Shown piece after piece: positions 7,398 through 16,768 of a stretch of 51,223 nucleotides of DNA (the stretch's first letter is position 1; every line of letters starts with the position of its first letter). The position numbers were made by a program, and so were the translations under genes. Under the pieces are notes generated by a model. The model did not search any database, was not told the origin of the DNA, and saw only the letters and a list, made by a program, of their open reading frames with translations. Origin of the DNA: Clostridiales bacterium (GTDB lineage Bacteria; Bacillota; Clostridia; Christensenellales; Borkfalkiaceae); NCBI GenBank assembly GCA_023667345.1, contig JAMPAF010000012.1:1-51223 (forward strand), read 5' to 3'.

Positions 7398-7591
7398 ATT
7401 CAGAATGCAGAATGCAGAATGTAGAATGTAGAATGAAAAATACCTTAGACTTGGCTTCCACCTTTTGTGGAAGGCTTGGATTGCGCGAAAGCAAAGGCAC
7501 ACCCCTTTTTAAGGGGGGAGCTCCGCATAGCGGTGAGGGGGGTATACAATTCCGCATTCCGCATTATGAATTCCGAATTAAAAAAGGTTAA
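7394..7591. repeat. Nested repeat: heptamer arms enclosing a family-G unit
   Basis: Forward heptamers GAATTCA, GAATGCA (twice), GAATGTA (twice), GAATGAA fill 7397-7438. A family-G segment occupies 7453-7545 (CTTCCACC...GTGGAAGG, then CTTTTTTAAGGGGGG-like and ctccgcatagcggtgagggg). Reverse-type heptamers follow at 7549-7585. The open frame through it is only repeat sequence, although it lies between two essential genes. Confidence 0.75.
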
Positions 7592-7594
7592 ATT

Positions 7595-8188
7595 ATGATA
7601 GGTTATTTAAAAGGAAAAGTTATAAATATCGGCGTCGACAGCGCGATAATTGTTGTCAGCGGAGTGGGCTACGAGGTGTATTGCTCGGGCTCGGCGTTTT
7701 CCAAAATGACGGAAGGCGGCGAGTGCGAGGTGTACACCTACTTGCAGGTTTCCGAGGCGAACGGCGTTCAGCTTTACGGCTTTTCGTCCTTGCAGGAAAA
7801 GGCTATGTTTTTAAAACTGATTTCCGTTTCGGGCGTGGGTCCCAAGGTCGGCATAGCAATTCTCTCGCAGATGAGCGTGAACGACGTCGCGGTTGCCGTC
7901 GCCACGAACGATATAAAGGCGCTATCCCGCGTTAAGGGCATGGGCAAAAAGACGGCGGAAAAGATTATCGTCGAGCTTCGCGACAGAGTTGCCGCGCCGA
8001 TAGGCGGCGGTGGCGGCGCGGACGCATCGCCCGTCGTCAACGTTACAAGCGGCGACGAGGACGCGGTTGTCGCGCTCATATCTTTGGGCTTTACGCGTGC
8101 GGAGAGTGAACGCGCGGTTGCAAAGGCAAAGGCTGGCGGCGCGAAGAGCGTTGAAGATATTATTATGGTAGCCCTCAAAGGAATGTAG
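7595..8188 (+). CDS. ruvA: Holliday junction DNA helicase subunit RuvA
   Basis: A 197-residue protein forming the tetramer that binds four-way junctions and loads RuvB. It starts MIGYLKGKV with the N-terminal OB fold, has helix-hairpin-helix elements (SGVGPKVGIAIL and KGMGKKTAEKIIVEL) at about 73-121, and a C-terminal RuvB-binding domain (ISLGFTRAESERAV) after a Gly/Ala linker. AAAAAGG precedes the ATG. Length matches the family. Confidence 0.96.
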   Translation: MIGYLKGKVINIGVDSAIIVVSGVGYEVYCSGSAFSKMTEGGECEVYTYLQVSEANGVQLYGFSSLQEKAMFLKLISVSGVGPKVGIAILSQMSVNDVAVAVATNDIKALSRVKGMGKKTAEKIIVELRDRVAAPIGGGGGADASPVVNVTSGDEDAVVALISLGFTRAESERAVAKAKAGGAKSVEDIIMVALKGM

Positions 8189-8287
8189 AATGAAGAATGC
8201 AGAATGTAGAATTATGGTAGTTTTAAATAATATTCCTTAATTTTCATTCTTAATTCTTAATTCTTAATTCTTAATTCTGAATTTCAC
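8184..8287. repeat. Family-H element between ruvA and ruvB
   Basis: Forward heptamers GAATGTA, GAATGAA, GAATGCA, GAATGTA, GAATTAT start right after the ruvA stop (8184). An AT core (ttttaaataat) is followed by reverse heptamers (TTAATTC repeated four times, then TGAATTT) to about 8285. The two arms can pair over roughly 35 bases. Confidence 0.75.
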
Positions 8288-8298
8288 AAGGTAGAACT

Positions 8299-9363
8299 AT
8301 GTTTGACGAAGAAGAATACGGTGAAGAAGAAAACAGATTAGTGCAAAGCACTAAGGGCGAGTACGACGCGGAAGAAAACGCGCTCCGCCCCAAAACTTTG
8401 GACGCGTACGTCGGTCAGAGCAAGGTTAAGGAAAATCTGACCGTCTATATGAGCGCGGCGAAAAAGCGCGGCGAAACGCTCGAACACGTGCTCTTGTACG
8501 GCGCGCCCGGTTTGGGTAAAACCACGCTCGCGCACATTATCGCCAACGAAATGGGCGGTCAGCTCAAAATGACATCAGCGCCCGCGATAGAGCGCAGCGG
8601 CGATTTGGCTGCGATACTCACCAACCTAAACGACGGCGACGTGCTGTTTATCGACGAAATTCACCGTTTAAACCATAGCGTGGAGGAGATTTTATATTCC
8701 GCGATGGAGGACTACGCCCTCGACATAATAGTGGGCAAGGGACCGAGCGCGAGGAATATCCGCTTTTCGCTCAAAAAATTCACGCTTATCGGCGCGACCA
8801 CCCGCGCAGGCATGATAGCCAACCCTTTGCGCGACAGGTTCGGCATAATCTGTCGTCTGGAAATGTATACGCCGACAGAGCTCGAAGAGATAGTTTCCCG
8901 CAGTGCGAAGACGCTCGACATTGCAATCGAGCCCGCCGCCGCGCGCGAGATATCTATGCGCTCCCGCGGCACCCCGCGAATTGCCAACCGCCTTTTAAAG
9001 CGCGTGCGCGACTTTTCGACGGTGAACGACAGCGCAAGGGTAACCTTAGCCGACGCCAAATTCGCGTTGAACAGAATGGAGATAGACGACCTCGGTTTAG
9101 ACGAAACCGACCGCAATCTTCTCCGCGCAATGGCTGAAAAGTTCGACGGCAAGCCCGTCGGGCTCGAAACGCTCGCGGCAACCGTCAACGAGGACGCGGG
9201 CACGATAGAGGACGTGTACGAGCCGTACTTACTTCAACTCGGCTTTATCGCGCGCACGCCCCGCGGCAGAATTATAACCCGCGGCGGGTACGAGCACCTC
9301 GGCTACAAAATTACCGAAAAACAGCTTCGGCAACTCTCTATGTTCGGCAAGGACGGCGAATAA
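8299..9363 (+). CDS. ruvB: Holliday junction branch-migration ATPase RuvB
   Basis: A 354-residue AAA+ motor that drives branch migration with RuvA. Walker [10 protein letters not shown] is at 68-76 and Walker [11 protein letters not shown] at 115-124. Sensor motif GATTRAGM and the arginine-finger region NPLRDRFG follow, with the C-terminal winged helix at about 275-345. It has an acidic N-terminal extension ([13 protein letters not shown]). AAGGTAG lies upstream of the ATG. The stop shares one base with the queA start. Confidence 0.97.
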   Translation: MFDEEEYGEEENRLVQSTKGEYDAEENALRPKTLDAYVGQSKVKENLTVYMSAAKKRGETLEHVLLYGAPGLGKTTLAHIIANEMGGQLKMTSAPAIERSGDLAAILTNLNDGDVLFIDEIHRLNHSVEEILYSAMEDYALDIIVGKGPSARNIRFSLKKFTLIGATTRAGMIANPLRDRFGIICRLEMYTPTELEEIVSRSAKTLDIAIEPAAAREISMRSRGTPRIANRLLKRVRDFSTVNDSARVTLADAKFALNRMEIDDLGLDETDRNLLRAMAEKFDGKPVGLETLAATVNEDAGTIEDVYEPYLLQLGFIARTPRGRIITRGGYEHLGYKITEKQLRQLSMFGKDGE

Positions 9364-10397
9364 TGGCGCAAGTTCAGTACAAAAAGAGTGATTTTTACTA
9401 CGATTTGCCGCCCGAGCTCATCGCCCAAACGCCCGCCGAACCGAGGGACAGCTCGCGCTTGCTTGTGTATGACAGGCAAAAAGACCGCGTCGAACACCGC
9501 GTGTTCCGCGACGTTTGCGACTATTTGAAAGAGGGCGACGTGCTGGTTATAAACAACACCAAGGTGCTTCCCGCAAGGCTGTACGCGCATACGCAAAACG
9601 GCGGCGCGGTGGAAATACTTCTTTTAAAACGGCTCGAAAAGGATAAGTGGGAAGTATTATGCAAGCCGGGTAAAAAGTGCACGGTCGGCAAGTCGTTTGC
9701 AATTAACGAAAACCTTTCGTTCACCGTCGAGGGCGTAACCGACAGCGGCGAGCGCATAATAAATTTTTCCTACGACGGCGTTTTCGAAAATATTTTGGAA
9801 GAAGTCGGTTCGATGCCGCTCCCGCCGTACATAAAGGAAAAATTAAAGGACAAAAACCGCTATCAGACGGTGTACGCAAAGACGGACGGTTCCGCCGCCG
9901 CACCCACCGCGGGCTTGCACTTTACGCCCGCATTGCTTGAAAAAATACGCGCAACGGGCGTTGAGATTGTCGAAGTCCTTCTTCACGTGGGGTTGGGTAC
10001 CTTCCGCCCCGTAAAGGAAGAGATTGTTACCGACCACAAAATGCACGGCGAGCACTACGAGGTGACGGAAGATGCCGCCGCCGCGATAAACAGGGCAAAG
10101 TCGGAGGGCAGGCGGATAATAGCCGTAGGCACGACCTCGGTGCGAACCTTAGAGAGCGCGACGACAGACGACGGAATTTTAAGGGCGGGAAGCGGCGAAA
10201 CGCATATCTTTATCTATCCGCCGTATAAATTCAAGTGCGTCGACGCGCTTATAACCAACTTTCACTTGCCCGAAAGCACTTTGGTAATGCTTGTAGCCGC
10301 CCTTGTCGGCAGAGAAAAAATTTTGGAATTATACAATACGGCGGTGGAAAAAAATTACCGTTTCTTCTCATTCGGCGACGCCATGATGATTGTGTAA
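9363..10397 (+). CDS. queA: S-adenosylmethionine:tRNA ribosyltransferase-isomerase QueA
   Basis: A 344-residue enzyme that transfers the ribosyl part of SAM to 7-aminomethyl-7-deazaguanine in tRNA to make epoxyqueuosine. Family blocks are YDLPPELIAQTPAEPRD near the N-terminus, VLVINNTKVLPARLY, AAPTAGLHFTP, HVGLGTFRPV, and TSVRTLES towards the C-terminus. Length is standard. It pairs functionally with tgt at 11065, as in many Firmicutes, but here a toxin-antitoxin pair separates them. Confidence 0.96.
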   Translation: MAQVQYKKSDFYYDLPPELIAQTPAEPRDSSRLLVYDRQKDRVEHRVFRDVCDYLKEGDVLVINNTKVLPARLYAHTQNGGAVEILLLKRLEKDKWEVLCKPGKKCTVGKSFAINENLSFTVEGVTDSGERIINFSYDGVFENILEEVGSMPLPPYIKEKLKDKNRYQTVYAKTDGSAAAPTAGLHFTPALLEKIRATGVEIVEVLLHVGLGTFRPVKEEIVTDHKMHGEHYEVTEDAAAAINRAKSEGRRIIAVGTTSVRTLESATTDDGILRAGSGETHIFIYPPYKFKCVDALITNFHLPESTLVMLVAALVGREKILELYNTAVEKNYRFFSFGDAMMIV

Positions 10398-10435
10398 AAT
10401 TTTCAACATAATAACGCATTATTTGCGCATAACTG

Positions 10436-10474
10436 TTGACTTTTTGCGTATAATAGAGTATAATTGCAATGCAA
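10436..10474 (+). promoter_or_regulatory. Promoter and probable operator of the toxin-antitoxin pair
   Basis: TTGACT (10436-10441) and TATAAT (10459-10464) are 17 bases apart. A perfect palindrome TTGCA-a-TGCAA (10464-10474) covers the predicted start site, the expected position for autorepression by the antitoxin-toxin complex. Confidence 0.65.
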
Positions 10475-10496
10475 ATAGCTTAACGGAGGTAATATT

Positions 10497-10772
10497 ATGG
10501 CTACTGCTAAAATTAATGTATGCGTAGATGAAGAAACAAAGAAAGAGGTCGAAGCTCTTCTTGACAGAATGGGGCTTAACATGACTGCGGCAATAAATAT
10601 GTATCTTAAGCGTATCATTTTGGAGGAAGCTATACCTTTTGAAATTACTGCATATGTTCCGAATGCGGAAACGCTTGCGGCGTTTAAAGAAGCCGAAGAA
10701 ATGAGAAAACACCCCGAAAAATATCCTTCTTACAGTAGTATTGACGAATTGAGAAAGGCGCTTGAAGAATGA
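10497..10772 (+). CDS. RelB/DinJ-family antitoxin
   Basis: A 91-residue antitoxin: the N-terminal ribbon-helix-helix segment KINVCVDEETKKEVEALLDRMGLNMTAAINMYLKRII (residues 5-41) is typical of RelB/DinJ, and the acidic C-terminus would wrap the toxin. It neutralises the YafQ-like toxin encoded next and represses the operon. ACGGAGG precedes the ATG. It overlaps the toxin gene by four bases. The pair interrupts the usual queA-tgt adjacency and is more AT-rich than its neighbours, indicating insertion by horizontal transfer. Confidence 0.93.
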   Translation: MATAKINVCVDEETKKEVEALLDRMGLNMTAAINMYLKRIILEEAIPFEITAYVPNAETLAAFKEAEEMRKHPEKYPSYSSIDELRKALEE

Positions 10773-11044
10773 TGTACAATATAAGGGCAACTACCAAATT
10801 TAAAAAAGACTATAAGCTGATTCAAAAGCAGGGAAAAAATCTTAAAAAGCTTTTTGACGTAATTGAAAAAATTGCAAACGACGAACATCTTGATAAAAAA
10901 TATCAAGACCATTTTTTAAGCGGCGATTACGAAGGATACAGAGAGTGCCATATCGAACCCGACTGGCTATTGATTTATCAGATTAACGAGGACGATATTG
11001 TATTGATTCTTTCGCGCACAGGCTCGCATTCCGATTTGTTTTAA
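10769..11044 (+). CDS. YafQ/RelE-family mRNA interferase toxin
   Basis: A 91-residue type II toxin of the RelE superfamily, YafQ branch: TTKFKKDYKLIQKQGKNLKKL at 8-28, then HFLSGDYEGYRECHIEPDWLLIYQ (48-71) and a C-terminal RTGSHSDLF containing the catalytic-type histidine. YafQ toxins cut mRNA in the ribosomal A site. Its ATG overlaps the antitoxin stop. The gene ends 20 bases before tgt, so tgt may also be read from the toxin-antitoxin promoter. Confidence 0.92.
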   Translation: MMYNIRATTKFKKDYKLIQKQGKNLKKLFDVIEKIANDEHLDKKYQDHFLSGDYEGYRECHIEPDWLLIYQINEDDIVLILSRTGSHSDLF

Positions 11045-11052
11045 AAGTTTAA

Positions 11053-12186
<1,134 letters not shown>

Positions 12187-12228
12187 AAATGAAAAGTTTG
12201 TGTAAAATTAATTGAGCGCGTAAAACGC

Positions 12229-12257
12229 TTGCAAAAAGAGCGGGTTTGATATATACT
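12229..12257 (+). promoter_or_regulatory. yajC promoter
   Basis: TTGCAA (12229-12234) and TATACT (12252-12257) are 17 bases apart in the tgt-yajC gap. The predicted start near 12264 leaves a leader of about 35 bases carrying the ACGGAGATAGG binding site. Confidence 0.75.
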
Positions 12258-12298
12258 ACGAAAGATAGCAAATTCAAAAATTTAAACGGAGATAGGTA

Positions 12299-12733
12299 AT
12301 GCTTAATATTTTAGCGGTAAATTCCAGTCAGATTTTGTCGTACGTGCTGATAGGCGTAATGGTGGTAATTTTAATCGTGTCGATGGTGCTTATGAACCGC
12401 CGTTCCAAAAAGCGTCAGCAGGAAGCGCAGGACTTAATCGACGCGGTTAAGCCCGGCAATAAGGTTAAAACGATAGGCGGCATCTGCGGCATCGTCGTAG
12501 AGGTCGACCCCGAAGAGGATACGTTCGTGCTCGAAACAGGTACCGAAACGAGCGGCAAGTGCTATATAAAGTTTGTCCGTCAGGCGATATACGAGAGCGA
12601 CGCGGTTGTCGATAAGGACGCCAAGGCGGATAAGAAAGCCGAAGAGGAAACCGCAGCCGAGGAACCCGAAAAGGAATTGCCCGTGGCGGAAGAGACGGAA
12701 GCGGCGGAAGAAAAAGGCGCGGACAAAGAGTAA
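12299..12733 (+). CDS. yajC: Preprotein translocase subunit YajC
   Basis: A 144-residue accessory component of the Sec translocase. A single membrane span covers about residues 14-34, followed by the basic MNRRSKKRQQEAQDLIDAVKPG and the conserved GNKVKTIGGICGIVVEVDPEEDTFVLETG. The last 45 residues are a highly acidic Glu/Ala/Lys tail longer than in Bacillus or E. coli YajC (about 90-110 residues). It sits between tgt and the SCIFF/secDF genes, a conserved clostridial order. Confidence 0.93.
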   Translation: MLNILAVNSSQILSYVLIGVMVVILIVSMVLMNRRSKKRQQEAQDLIDAVKPGNKVKTIGGICGIVVEVDPEEDTFVLETGTETSGKCYIKFVRQAIYESDAVVDKDAKADKKAEEETAAEEPEKELPVAEETEAAEEKGADKE

Positions 12734-12752
12734 ATAATGTTCTTAAAATATA

Positions 12753-12784
12753 ACCCTTCGCATATTTTATGGTATGCGGAGGGT
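12753..12784 (+). promoter_or_regulatory. Hairpin hiding the Shine-Dalgarno of the TIGR04086 gene
   Basis: ACCCTTCGCATA (12753-12764) pairs over 12 positions (one G-U) with TATGCGGAGGGT (12773-12784), loop ttttatgg. The 3' strand contains the GGAGGG binding site (12778-12783), seven bases before the ATG at 12791. No U-run follows, so it looks like a translational control element rather than a terminator. Confidence 0.65.
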
Positions 12785-12790
12785 ATTTTA

Positions 12791-13159
12791 ATGCGTAAAG
12801 ACGGAGTTTTGCAGGTGGTAAAGGCAACGCTTGCCACGCTTATTTTTTCATTGGTTTTCGTAATCGCGTTCACGCTGATAATTCAGCTTGCGTCGGTAAA
12901 GTCGGAGGTAATAAAGCCGGTAAATCAGGTGTTCAAAATTATCGCGATAGCGTTCGGCGGACTTTTATTTATCCGCGGCGAAAAGGGCTTTTTAAAGGGG
13001 GCGGTCGCGGGGCTCTTGTCCGTGCTGTTATCCTACGTGCTCTTTTCGATAATCGGCGGCTCGTTCGCGGTAAGCTGGACATTTATTTTCGAGATACTTT
13101 TAGGGCTTGCGGCGGGCGTTATCGTCGGAATAATCGCCGTCAATATAAAAAAGTCGTAA
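12791..13159 (+). CDS. TIGR04086 family membrane protein
   Basis: A 122-residue hydrophobic protein with about four predicted spans (roughly residues 11-33, 43-60, 64-88 and 95-118). It matches in topology and position the TIGR04086 proteins found next to yajC and the SCIFF genes in Clostridia; the function is unknown. The frame is open upstream to 12737, but I chose ATG 12791 because GGAGGG lies seven bases before it, and the upstream residues look like leader. Its ribosome binding site is buried in a 12-bp hairpin. Confidence 0.8.
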   Translation: MRKDGVLQVVKATLATLIFSLVFVIAFTLIIQLASVKSEVIKPVNQVFKIIAIAFGGLLFIRGEKGFLKGAVAGLLSVLLSYVLFSIIGGSFAVSWTFIFEILLGLAAGVIVGIIAVNIKKS

Positions 13160-13165
13160 AAATAC

Positions 13166-13194
13166 TTGATTTTTGCGTGCGCATATCTTATAAT
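13166..13194 (+). promoter_or_regulatory. SCIFF gene promoter
   Basis: TTGATT (13166-13171) and TATAAT (13189-13194) are 17 bases apart, just after the TIGR04086 stop. The predicted start near 13201 leaves a 27-base leader with AAGGAG. Confidence 0.78.
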
Positions 13195-13227
13195 AATCGC
13201 ATAGCAAAGTTTCTAAGGAGAATGATT

Positions 13228-13386
13228 ATGATTAAGACTATCGCTAAACCCGCAGAAAAGAAGGTTACTGCTTGCGGAGAGTGCAGAAGTACTTGCCAGT
13301 CTGCTTGCAAAACGAGCTGCACGGTAGGCAACCAGAGCTGTGAGAGAATTACGAGAGAAGAAAACCCCGAAAAGAGTGCGAAGTAA
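13228..13386 (+). CDS. scfA: SCIFF ranthipeptide precursor (six cysteines in forty-five residues)
   Basis: A 52-residue peptide with cysteines at 16, 19, 23, 27, 31 and 38 in the pattern CGECRSTCQSACKTSCT...QSC, which I recognise as the near-universal clostridial SCIFF peptide. Its cysteines are joined to backbone carbons by thioether bonds made by the radical-SAM enzyme at 13734. ATG 13228 was chosen because AAGGAG (13215-13220) is seven bases upstream; earlier in-frame ATGs overlap or precede the binding site. The gene has its own promoter and terminator, so it can be made in excess of the maturase. The natural role of mature SCIFF is not established. Confidence 0.95.
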   Translation: MIKTIAKPAEKKVTACGECRSTCQSACKTSCTVGNQSCERITREENPEKSAK

Positions 13387-13410
13387 TTTAATCAATAAAA
13401 ATCAACTTAA

Positions 13411-13446
13411 AAGGGCGGAAACCAACTCCGCCCTTATAAACTTTTA
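13411..13446 (+). terminator. Terminator after the SCIFF precursor gene
   Basis: AAGGGCGGA (13411-13419) and TCCGCCCTT (13427-13435) form a 9-bp stem with loop aaccaac, followed by the T-rich ataaacttttattt. It probably uncouples precursor from maturase levels. Confidence 0.75.
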
Positions 13447-13733
13447 TTTAATTAAGAATTAGAAATTCGTAATTCAGAATTAAGCTAAGGAATAATTATT
13501 TAAAATAATCCGACCTAATTTACTTGGTGTCTTCTTTCAATGCGCAGCATTTAAAGAGGAAACTCCCGCGGGACGCGGGTAAAGGTAATTACCTTCCGTC
13601 TGCTAACGCAGACACCTTCCTCTTTGATAATTGCTGGCGCAATTCTAAAAGAAGACGGCAAGATTAAGGAATAATTATTTTAAATAATTTACCGCAATTC
13701 TTAATTCTGCATTCTACATTCTGCATTTAAACT
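13446..13733. repeat. Nested palindromic element between SCIFF precursor and maturase
   Basis: Heptamer-like arms (13449-13490 forward; 13695-13730 reverse) enclose taaggaataattattt motifs. Inside these, 13523-13662 is a long imperfect inverted repeat (cttcttt..atgcgcagcat..aaagagga against its complement), with inner hairpins CCCGC/GCGGG, GGTAATTACC and GTCTGC-taac-GCAGAC. No coding potential. Several recombination or insertion events seem stacked here. Confidence 0.65.
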
Positions 13734-15068
13734 ATGGTACACATTTTCAAATACAAAAGTTACAATTACATATACGACTCGGGCAGCGGCAGTCTGCACG
13801 AGTGCGACGACAAGACCTACGACTACCTTGCAAATATGCTCGGTCAGCCTGTAGATATTTCGCATATAACCGCCGAAGAAATCAAGGAGATAGAGGGCGA
13901 TATCGCCGCGTTAAAGGCGCAAGGGCTACTTTTTAAGGAAGAAACGGCGGCGCGCCCCGCGAAATCGAACGAGGTCAAGGCTCTTTGCATACACATCTGC
14001 CACGACTGCAACCTTCGCTGCCGCTACTGCTTTGCCGACGAGGGCGCGTACCACTCCGAACGCGAGTTTATGAGCGAGCAAACGGCTAAAAAGGCGATTG
14101 ATTTTCTGATAGAAAAGAGCGGTAACCGCAAGGTTTTAGAGGTAGACTTTTTCGGCGGCGAACCGTTAATGTGCCTGCAAACCATAAAAAACGTTGTGTA
14201 TTACGCCAAGGAAAAGGCGGCGGCAAAGGGTAAAAAATTCCTCTTCACCACGACGACGAACGCCCTCTTATTAAACGACGTCGCGATAAAATTTTTCAAC
14301 GAGGAAATGGAAAACGTGGTTCTTTCCCTCGACGGCAGAAAAGAGGTTCACGACGCCATAAGAAAGACGGTAAACGGCAAAGGAAGCTACGATTTAGTCA
14401 TAAATAACATCAAAAAGTTCGTCGTGTCGCGCGGGGACAGGCACTATTATGTGCGCGGCACATATACGGCGAAAAATCTGGACTTCGCGTCCGACGTTCT
14501 CTTCCTTGCGGACAACGGCTTCGACAGCATTTCCATGGAACCGGTCGTCACCGATATCGACGATTTGGCGATAAAGGAAGAGCACCTTCCCGCAATACTT
14601 TCCGAGTACGAGCGTCTGTGCGACGAGTACCTTGCCCGCTACGAGCGGGGCGAGGGCTTCAATTTCTTCCACTTCAACGTCGATTTGGAGGGCGGACCGT
14701 GTCTTTCTAAGCGTGTATCCGCATGCGGCGCGGGCAACGAGTATTTCTCGGTTGCGCCCAACGGCGACTTGTATCCCTGCCACCAGTTCGTGGGCGACGA
14801 AAAGTTTAAGATGGGCAACGTGTACGAGGGCAAGTTAAACGGCGGCATACGCGAAACGTTCGCGACAAACTGCCTTTTCACCCGCAACAAATGCGGCGAC
14901 TGTTTTGCAAAGTACATTTGCAGCGGCGGTTGCAGTGCAAACAACTATCATTTCTGCGGCGATTTGAACGAGCCCTACGGTATCACGTGCGAGATGATGA
15001 AAAAGCGCATCGAGTGCGGTATGCACGTGCTCGCGCGCAAAAGAGAGCTTAAAAATAAAAAAGATTGA
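13734..15068 (+). CDS. scfB: SCIFF maturase, radical SAM thioether-forming enzyme
   Basis: A 444-residue radical-SAM/SPASM protein that installs thioether crosslinks in the SCIFF peptide. The N-terminal part (about 1-75) resembles a peptide-recognition (RRE-like) domain. The SAM [4Fe-4S] motif CNLRCRYC supplies Cys92, Cys96 and Cys99. The C-terminal SPASM region is Cys-rich (CGAGNEYFSVAPNGDLYPCH, then NKCGDCFAKYICSGGCSANN and later cysteines) and should bind two further clusters. Family length is about 450. No strong Shine-Dalgarno is visible before ATG 13734; the preceding heptamer repeat runs to the start. Confidence 0.95.
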   Translation: MVHIFKYKSYNYIYDSGSGSLHECDDKTYDYLANMLGQPVDISHITAEEIKEIEGDIAALKAQGLLFKEETAARPAKSNEVKALCIHICHDCNLRCRYCFADEGAYHSEREFMSEQTAKKAIDFLIEKSGNRKVLEVDFFGGEPLMCLQTIKNVVYYAKEKAAAKGKKFLFTTTTNALLLNDVAIKFFNEEMENVVLSLDGRKEVHDAIRKTVNGKGSYDLVINNIKKFVVSRGDRHYYVRGTYTAKNLDFASDVLFLADNGFDSISMEPVVTDIDDLAIKEEHLPAILSEYERLCDEYLARYERGEGFNFFHFNVDLEGGPCLSKRVSACGAGNEYFSVAPNGDLYPCHQFVGDEKFKMGNVYEGKLNGGIRETFATNCLFTRNKCGDCFAKYICSGGCSANNYHFCGDLNEPYGITCEMMKKRIECGMHVLARKRELKNKKD

Positions 15069-15119
15069 GAAAATTTAAAGATAAGCGGAGTAAAAACGGT
15101 TTTCTTTCGGCAAAATTGT

Positions 15120-15148
15120 TTGACTACTTCGCTATTTTTCTATATAAT
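15120..15148 (+). promoter_or_regulatory. secDF promoter
   Basis: TTGACT (15120-15125) and TATAAT (15143-15148) are 17 bases apart. The 66-base leader contains a hairpin GCCGCA-gtgcttt-TGCGGC and the strong AAAGGAGGG site. Confidence 0.78.
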
Positions 15149-15220
15149 TATAAAGGTTATAGAAAAATATTTTGCCGCAGTGCTTTTTGCGGCGCGAAAA
15201 GAATGAAAGGAGGGTTATAG

Positions 15221-16768
15221 ATGAGCAAAGTCAAATCGGCGATTATCACAGCTATACTTGTGCTTGCGATTGCCGTTGCGGCGTTTTTTGCCGTCATCTC
15301 GTTCCCTGTTGAAAATAATTTTAAGAGATTAAATTCGATAGCAAGCAATATCCACCTCGGCGCGGACCTTTCGGGCTACGCGTACACTACCGTATATCCC
15401 GAGGGCGTAATTTCCGCCGAGGAATTCGAAAATAGAAAATACGAAGAAAAAGAGGAAGAGGACGACGCGGATTACCAGCCCGTCGGCGGCTTCTATTACG
15501 ACGCAAACAAATACGAAAATTTAGCGGAGCTTAAAGCGAAGGTTGCTTCCGACGCTGAAAGCTTAAATAAAAGGTTCGGTCAGAAGGGCTATTCCTCGTA
15601 CACGGTTGCGGTCGAGGACGGCGTTTCCATTAAAATTTCCGTTCCCACCAACTACACCTATGCGGAATACAAGGGCTATGATTCCGATTCGCTCAGCAGC
15701 GCTTTCAGCACGGCAAACTCGGCGTTATCCAGCCTCACAGCCTACGGCGAACTCACTTTAAGGACGACCGAAACCTCGCTCTCTTTGAGCAACGGAACCT
15801 ACGACCCCACCGAAAGGGGCAACGACGAGTGGGTGGATATCGCCAAGGTTGACGGCGCAAAGACCTATTCGCTTGCGGACAAGTACAAGTATAAAGACGA
15901 AACCGAAGCCGACTATTTCAAGAGCATAACCTCGAGCACAATCGGCGGCGTTTCGCGCATAACCTTCAACTTCACCGATTTGGGCAGAACGAGGTTCAAG
16001 GAAATTACTACCCGCGCCTACGAAAAGACCATATATTTCTGCGTGGGCGACAGAGTTCTGATAAATTTCTCGTGCACGGGCGTCGTGAACGAAAAGAGCC
16101 TTGTATTGCAGGCGAGTGACGCGTCGTTTGCCGAAAACGCGGCTATTACAATGAATTCCGCTGTAAACGGCGGCGCGCTCCAACTGCATTACCGCGACTA
16201 CCAAAACGCCCTCACGACAAAGGCGGCGGGCGGCGAAAACGCGGCTTTGCTTCTCTTTATCGCTTCGATAGTCGTGCTTGCGGGTCTTTGCGTGTTTATG
16301 ATTGTTAAATACAGAAGGCTCGGCGGGGTCGTATCCATGATTGCGGTGGCGTTCGCGCTCGTAATTATCTACGCGCTTAACCTTCTCAACATACAGGTAA
16401 CCTTCGCCGTAATATTCACGGCAATAATGCTTTTGGGCTTGTTTATGGTAAGCAACGCGATAGTGTTCACCGAGACAAAGCGCATGACGGAGAGCGGGCG
16501 CACAATGCAGGCTTCCGTAAAGGACGCGTACAAGAAAGTGCTTATGACGGTTACGGATATGCACATAGTGCTCCTTGTCGTCTCGATTCTTCTTGCGGCG
16601 GTAGGCGTTGGCGAGGTCGCGGCGTGCGGATTTATTTCGGTTGTCGGCGTAATCGCAAGCTACGTTTTGTATTGGTTTACGAGATTTATGTGGTACGCGC
16701 TGAGCTCGCCCGTCAAGGACAAGTTCCGTTTCGCGGGCTTAAAGAGGGTGGTGTACGAAGATGACTAA
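15221..16768 (+). CDS. secD: Protein translocase subunit SecD (divergent)
   Basis: A 515-residue membrane protein of the RND-like SecDF complex that uses the proton gradient to help pull exported proteins across the membrane. An N-terminal span (about 9-29) is followed by a large outer domain and five C-terminal spans (about 340-500). Hallmarks are altered: the usual LGLDLxGG is HLGADLSGYAYTTV (46-59), and the TM4 motif is VSNAIVFTETKRMTE rather than the common NANxxIxERIxEE. A charged insert (KYEEKEEEDDADY, about 74-86) is unusual. AAAGGAGGG precedes ATG. It overlaps secF by eight bases. Confidence 0.88.
   Translation: MSKVKSAIITAILVLAIAVAAFFAVISFPVENNFKRLNSIASNIHLGADLSGYAYTTVYPEGVISAEEFENRKYEEKEEEDDADYQPVGGFYYDANKYENLAELKAKVASDAESLNKRFGQKGYSSYTVAVEDGVSIKISVPTNYTYAEYKGYDSDSLSSAFSTANSALSSLTAYGELTLRTTETSLSLSNGTYDPTERGNDEWVDIAKVDGAKTYSLADKYKYKDETEADYFKSITSSTIGGVSRITFNFTDLGRTRFKEITTRAYEKTIYFCVGDRVLINFSCTGVVNEKSLVLQASDASFAENAAITMNSAVNGGALQLHYRDYQNALTTKAAGGENAALLLFIASIVVLAGLCVFMIVKYRRLGGVVSMIAVAFALVIIYALNLLNIQVTFAVIFTAIMLLGLFMVSNAIVFTETKRMTESGRTMQASVKDAYKKVLMTVTDMHIVLLVVSILLAAVGVGEVAACGFISVVGVIASYVLYWFTRFMWYALSSPVKDKFRFAGLKRVVYEDD

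Noticed and set aside
7394-7591. 65-codon plus-strand frame between ruvC and ruvA
   Set aside because: Made entirely of GAATNNA heptamers and a family-G repeat; peptide is low-complexity and has no homologous look.
10436-11044. Prophage or genomic island at the toxin-antitoxin pair
   Set aside because: Only the two-gene module is foreign-looking; queA and tgt are intact on either side, and no phage or integrase gene is present.
13523-13662. T-box or other riboswitch before the SCIFF maturase
   Set aside because: The hairpins come from a symmetric inverted-repeat element nested in other repeats. No T-box motif or known aptamer core is present.
15758-16564. 268-codon minus-strand open frame opposite secD
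   Set aside because: High-GC third positions of secD leave the opposite frame open; the peptide has no recognisable pattern, and secD on the plus strand is clear.
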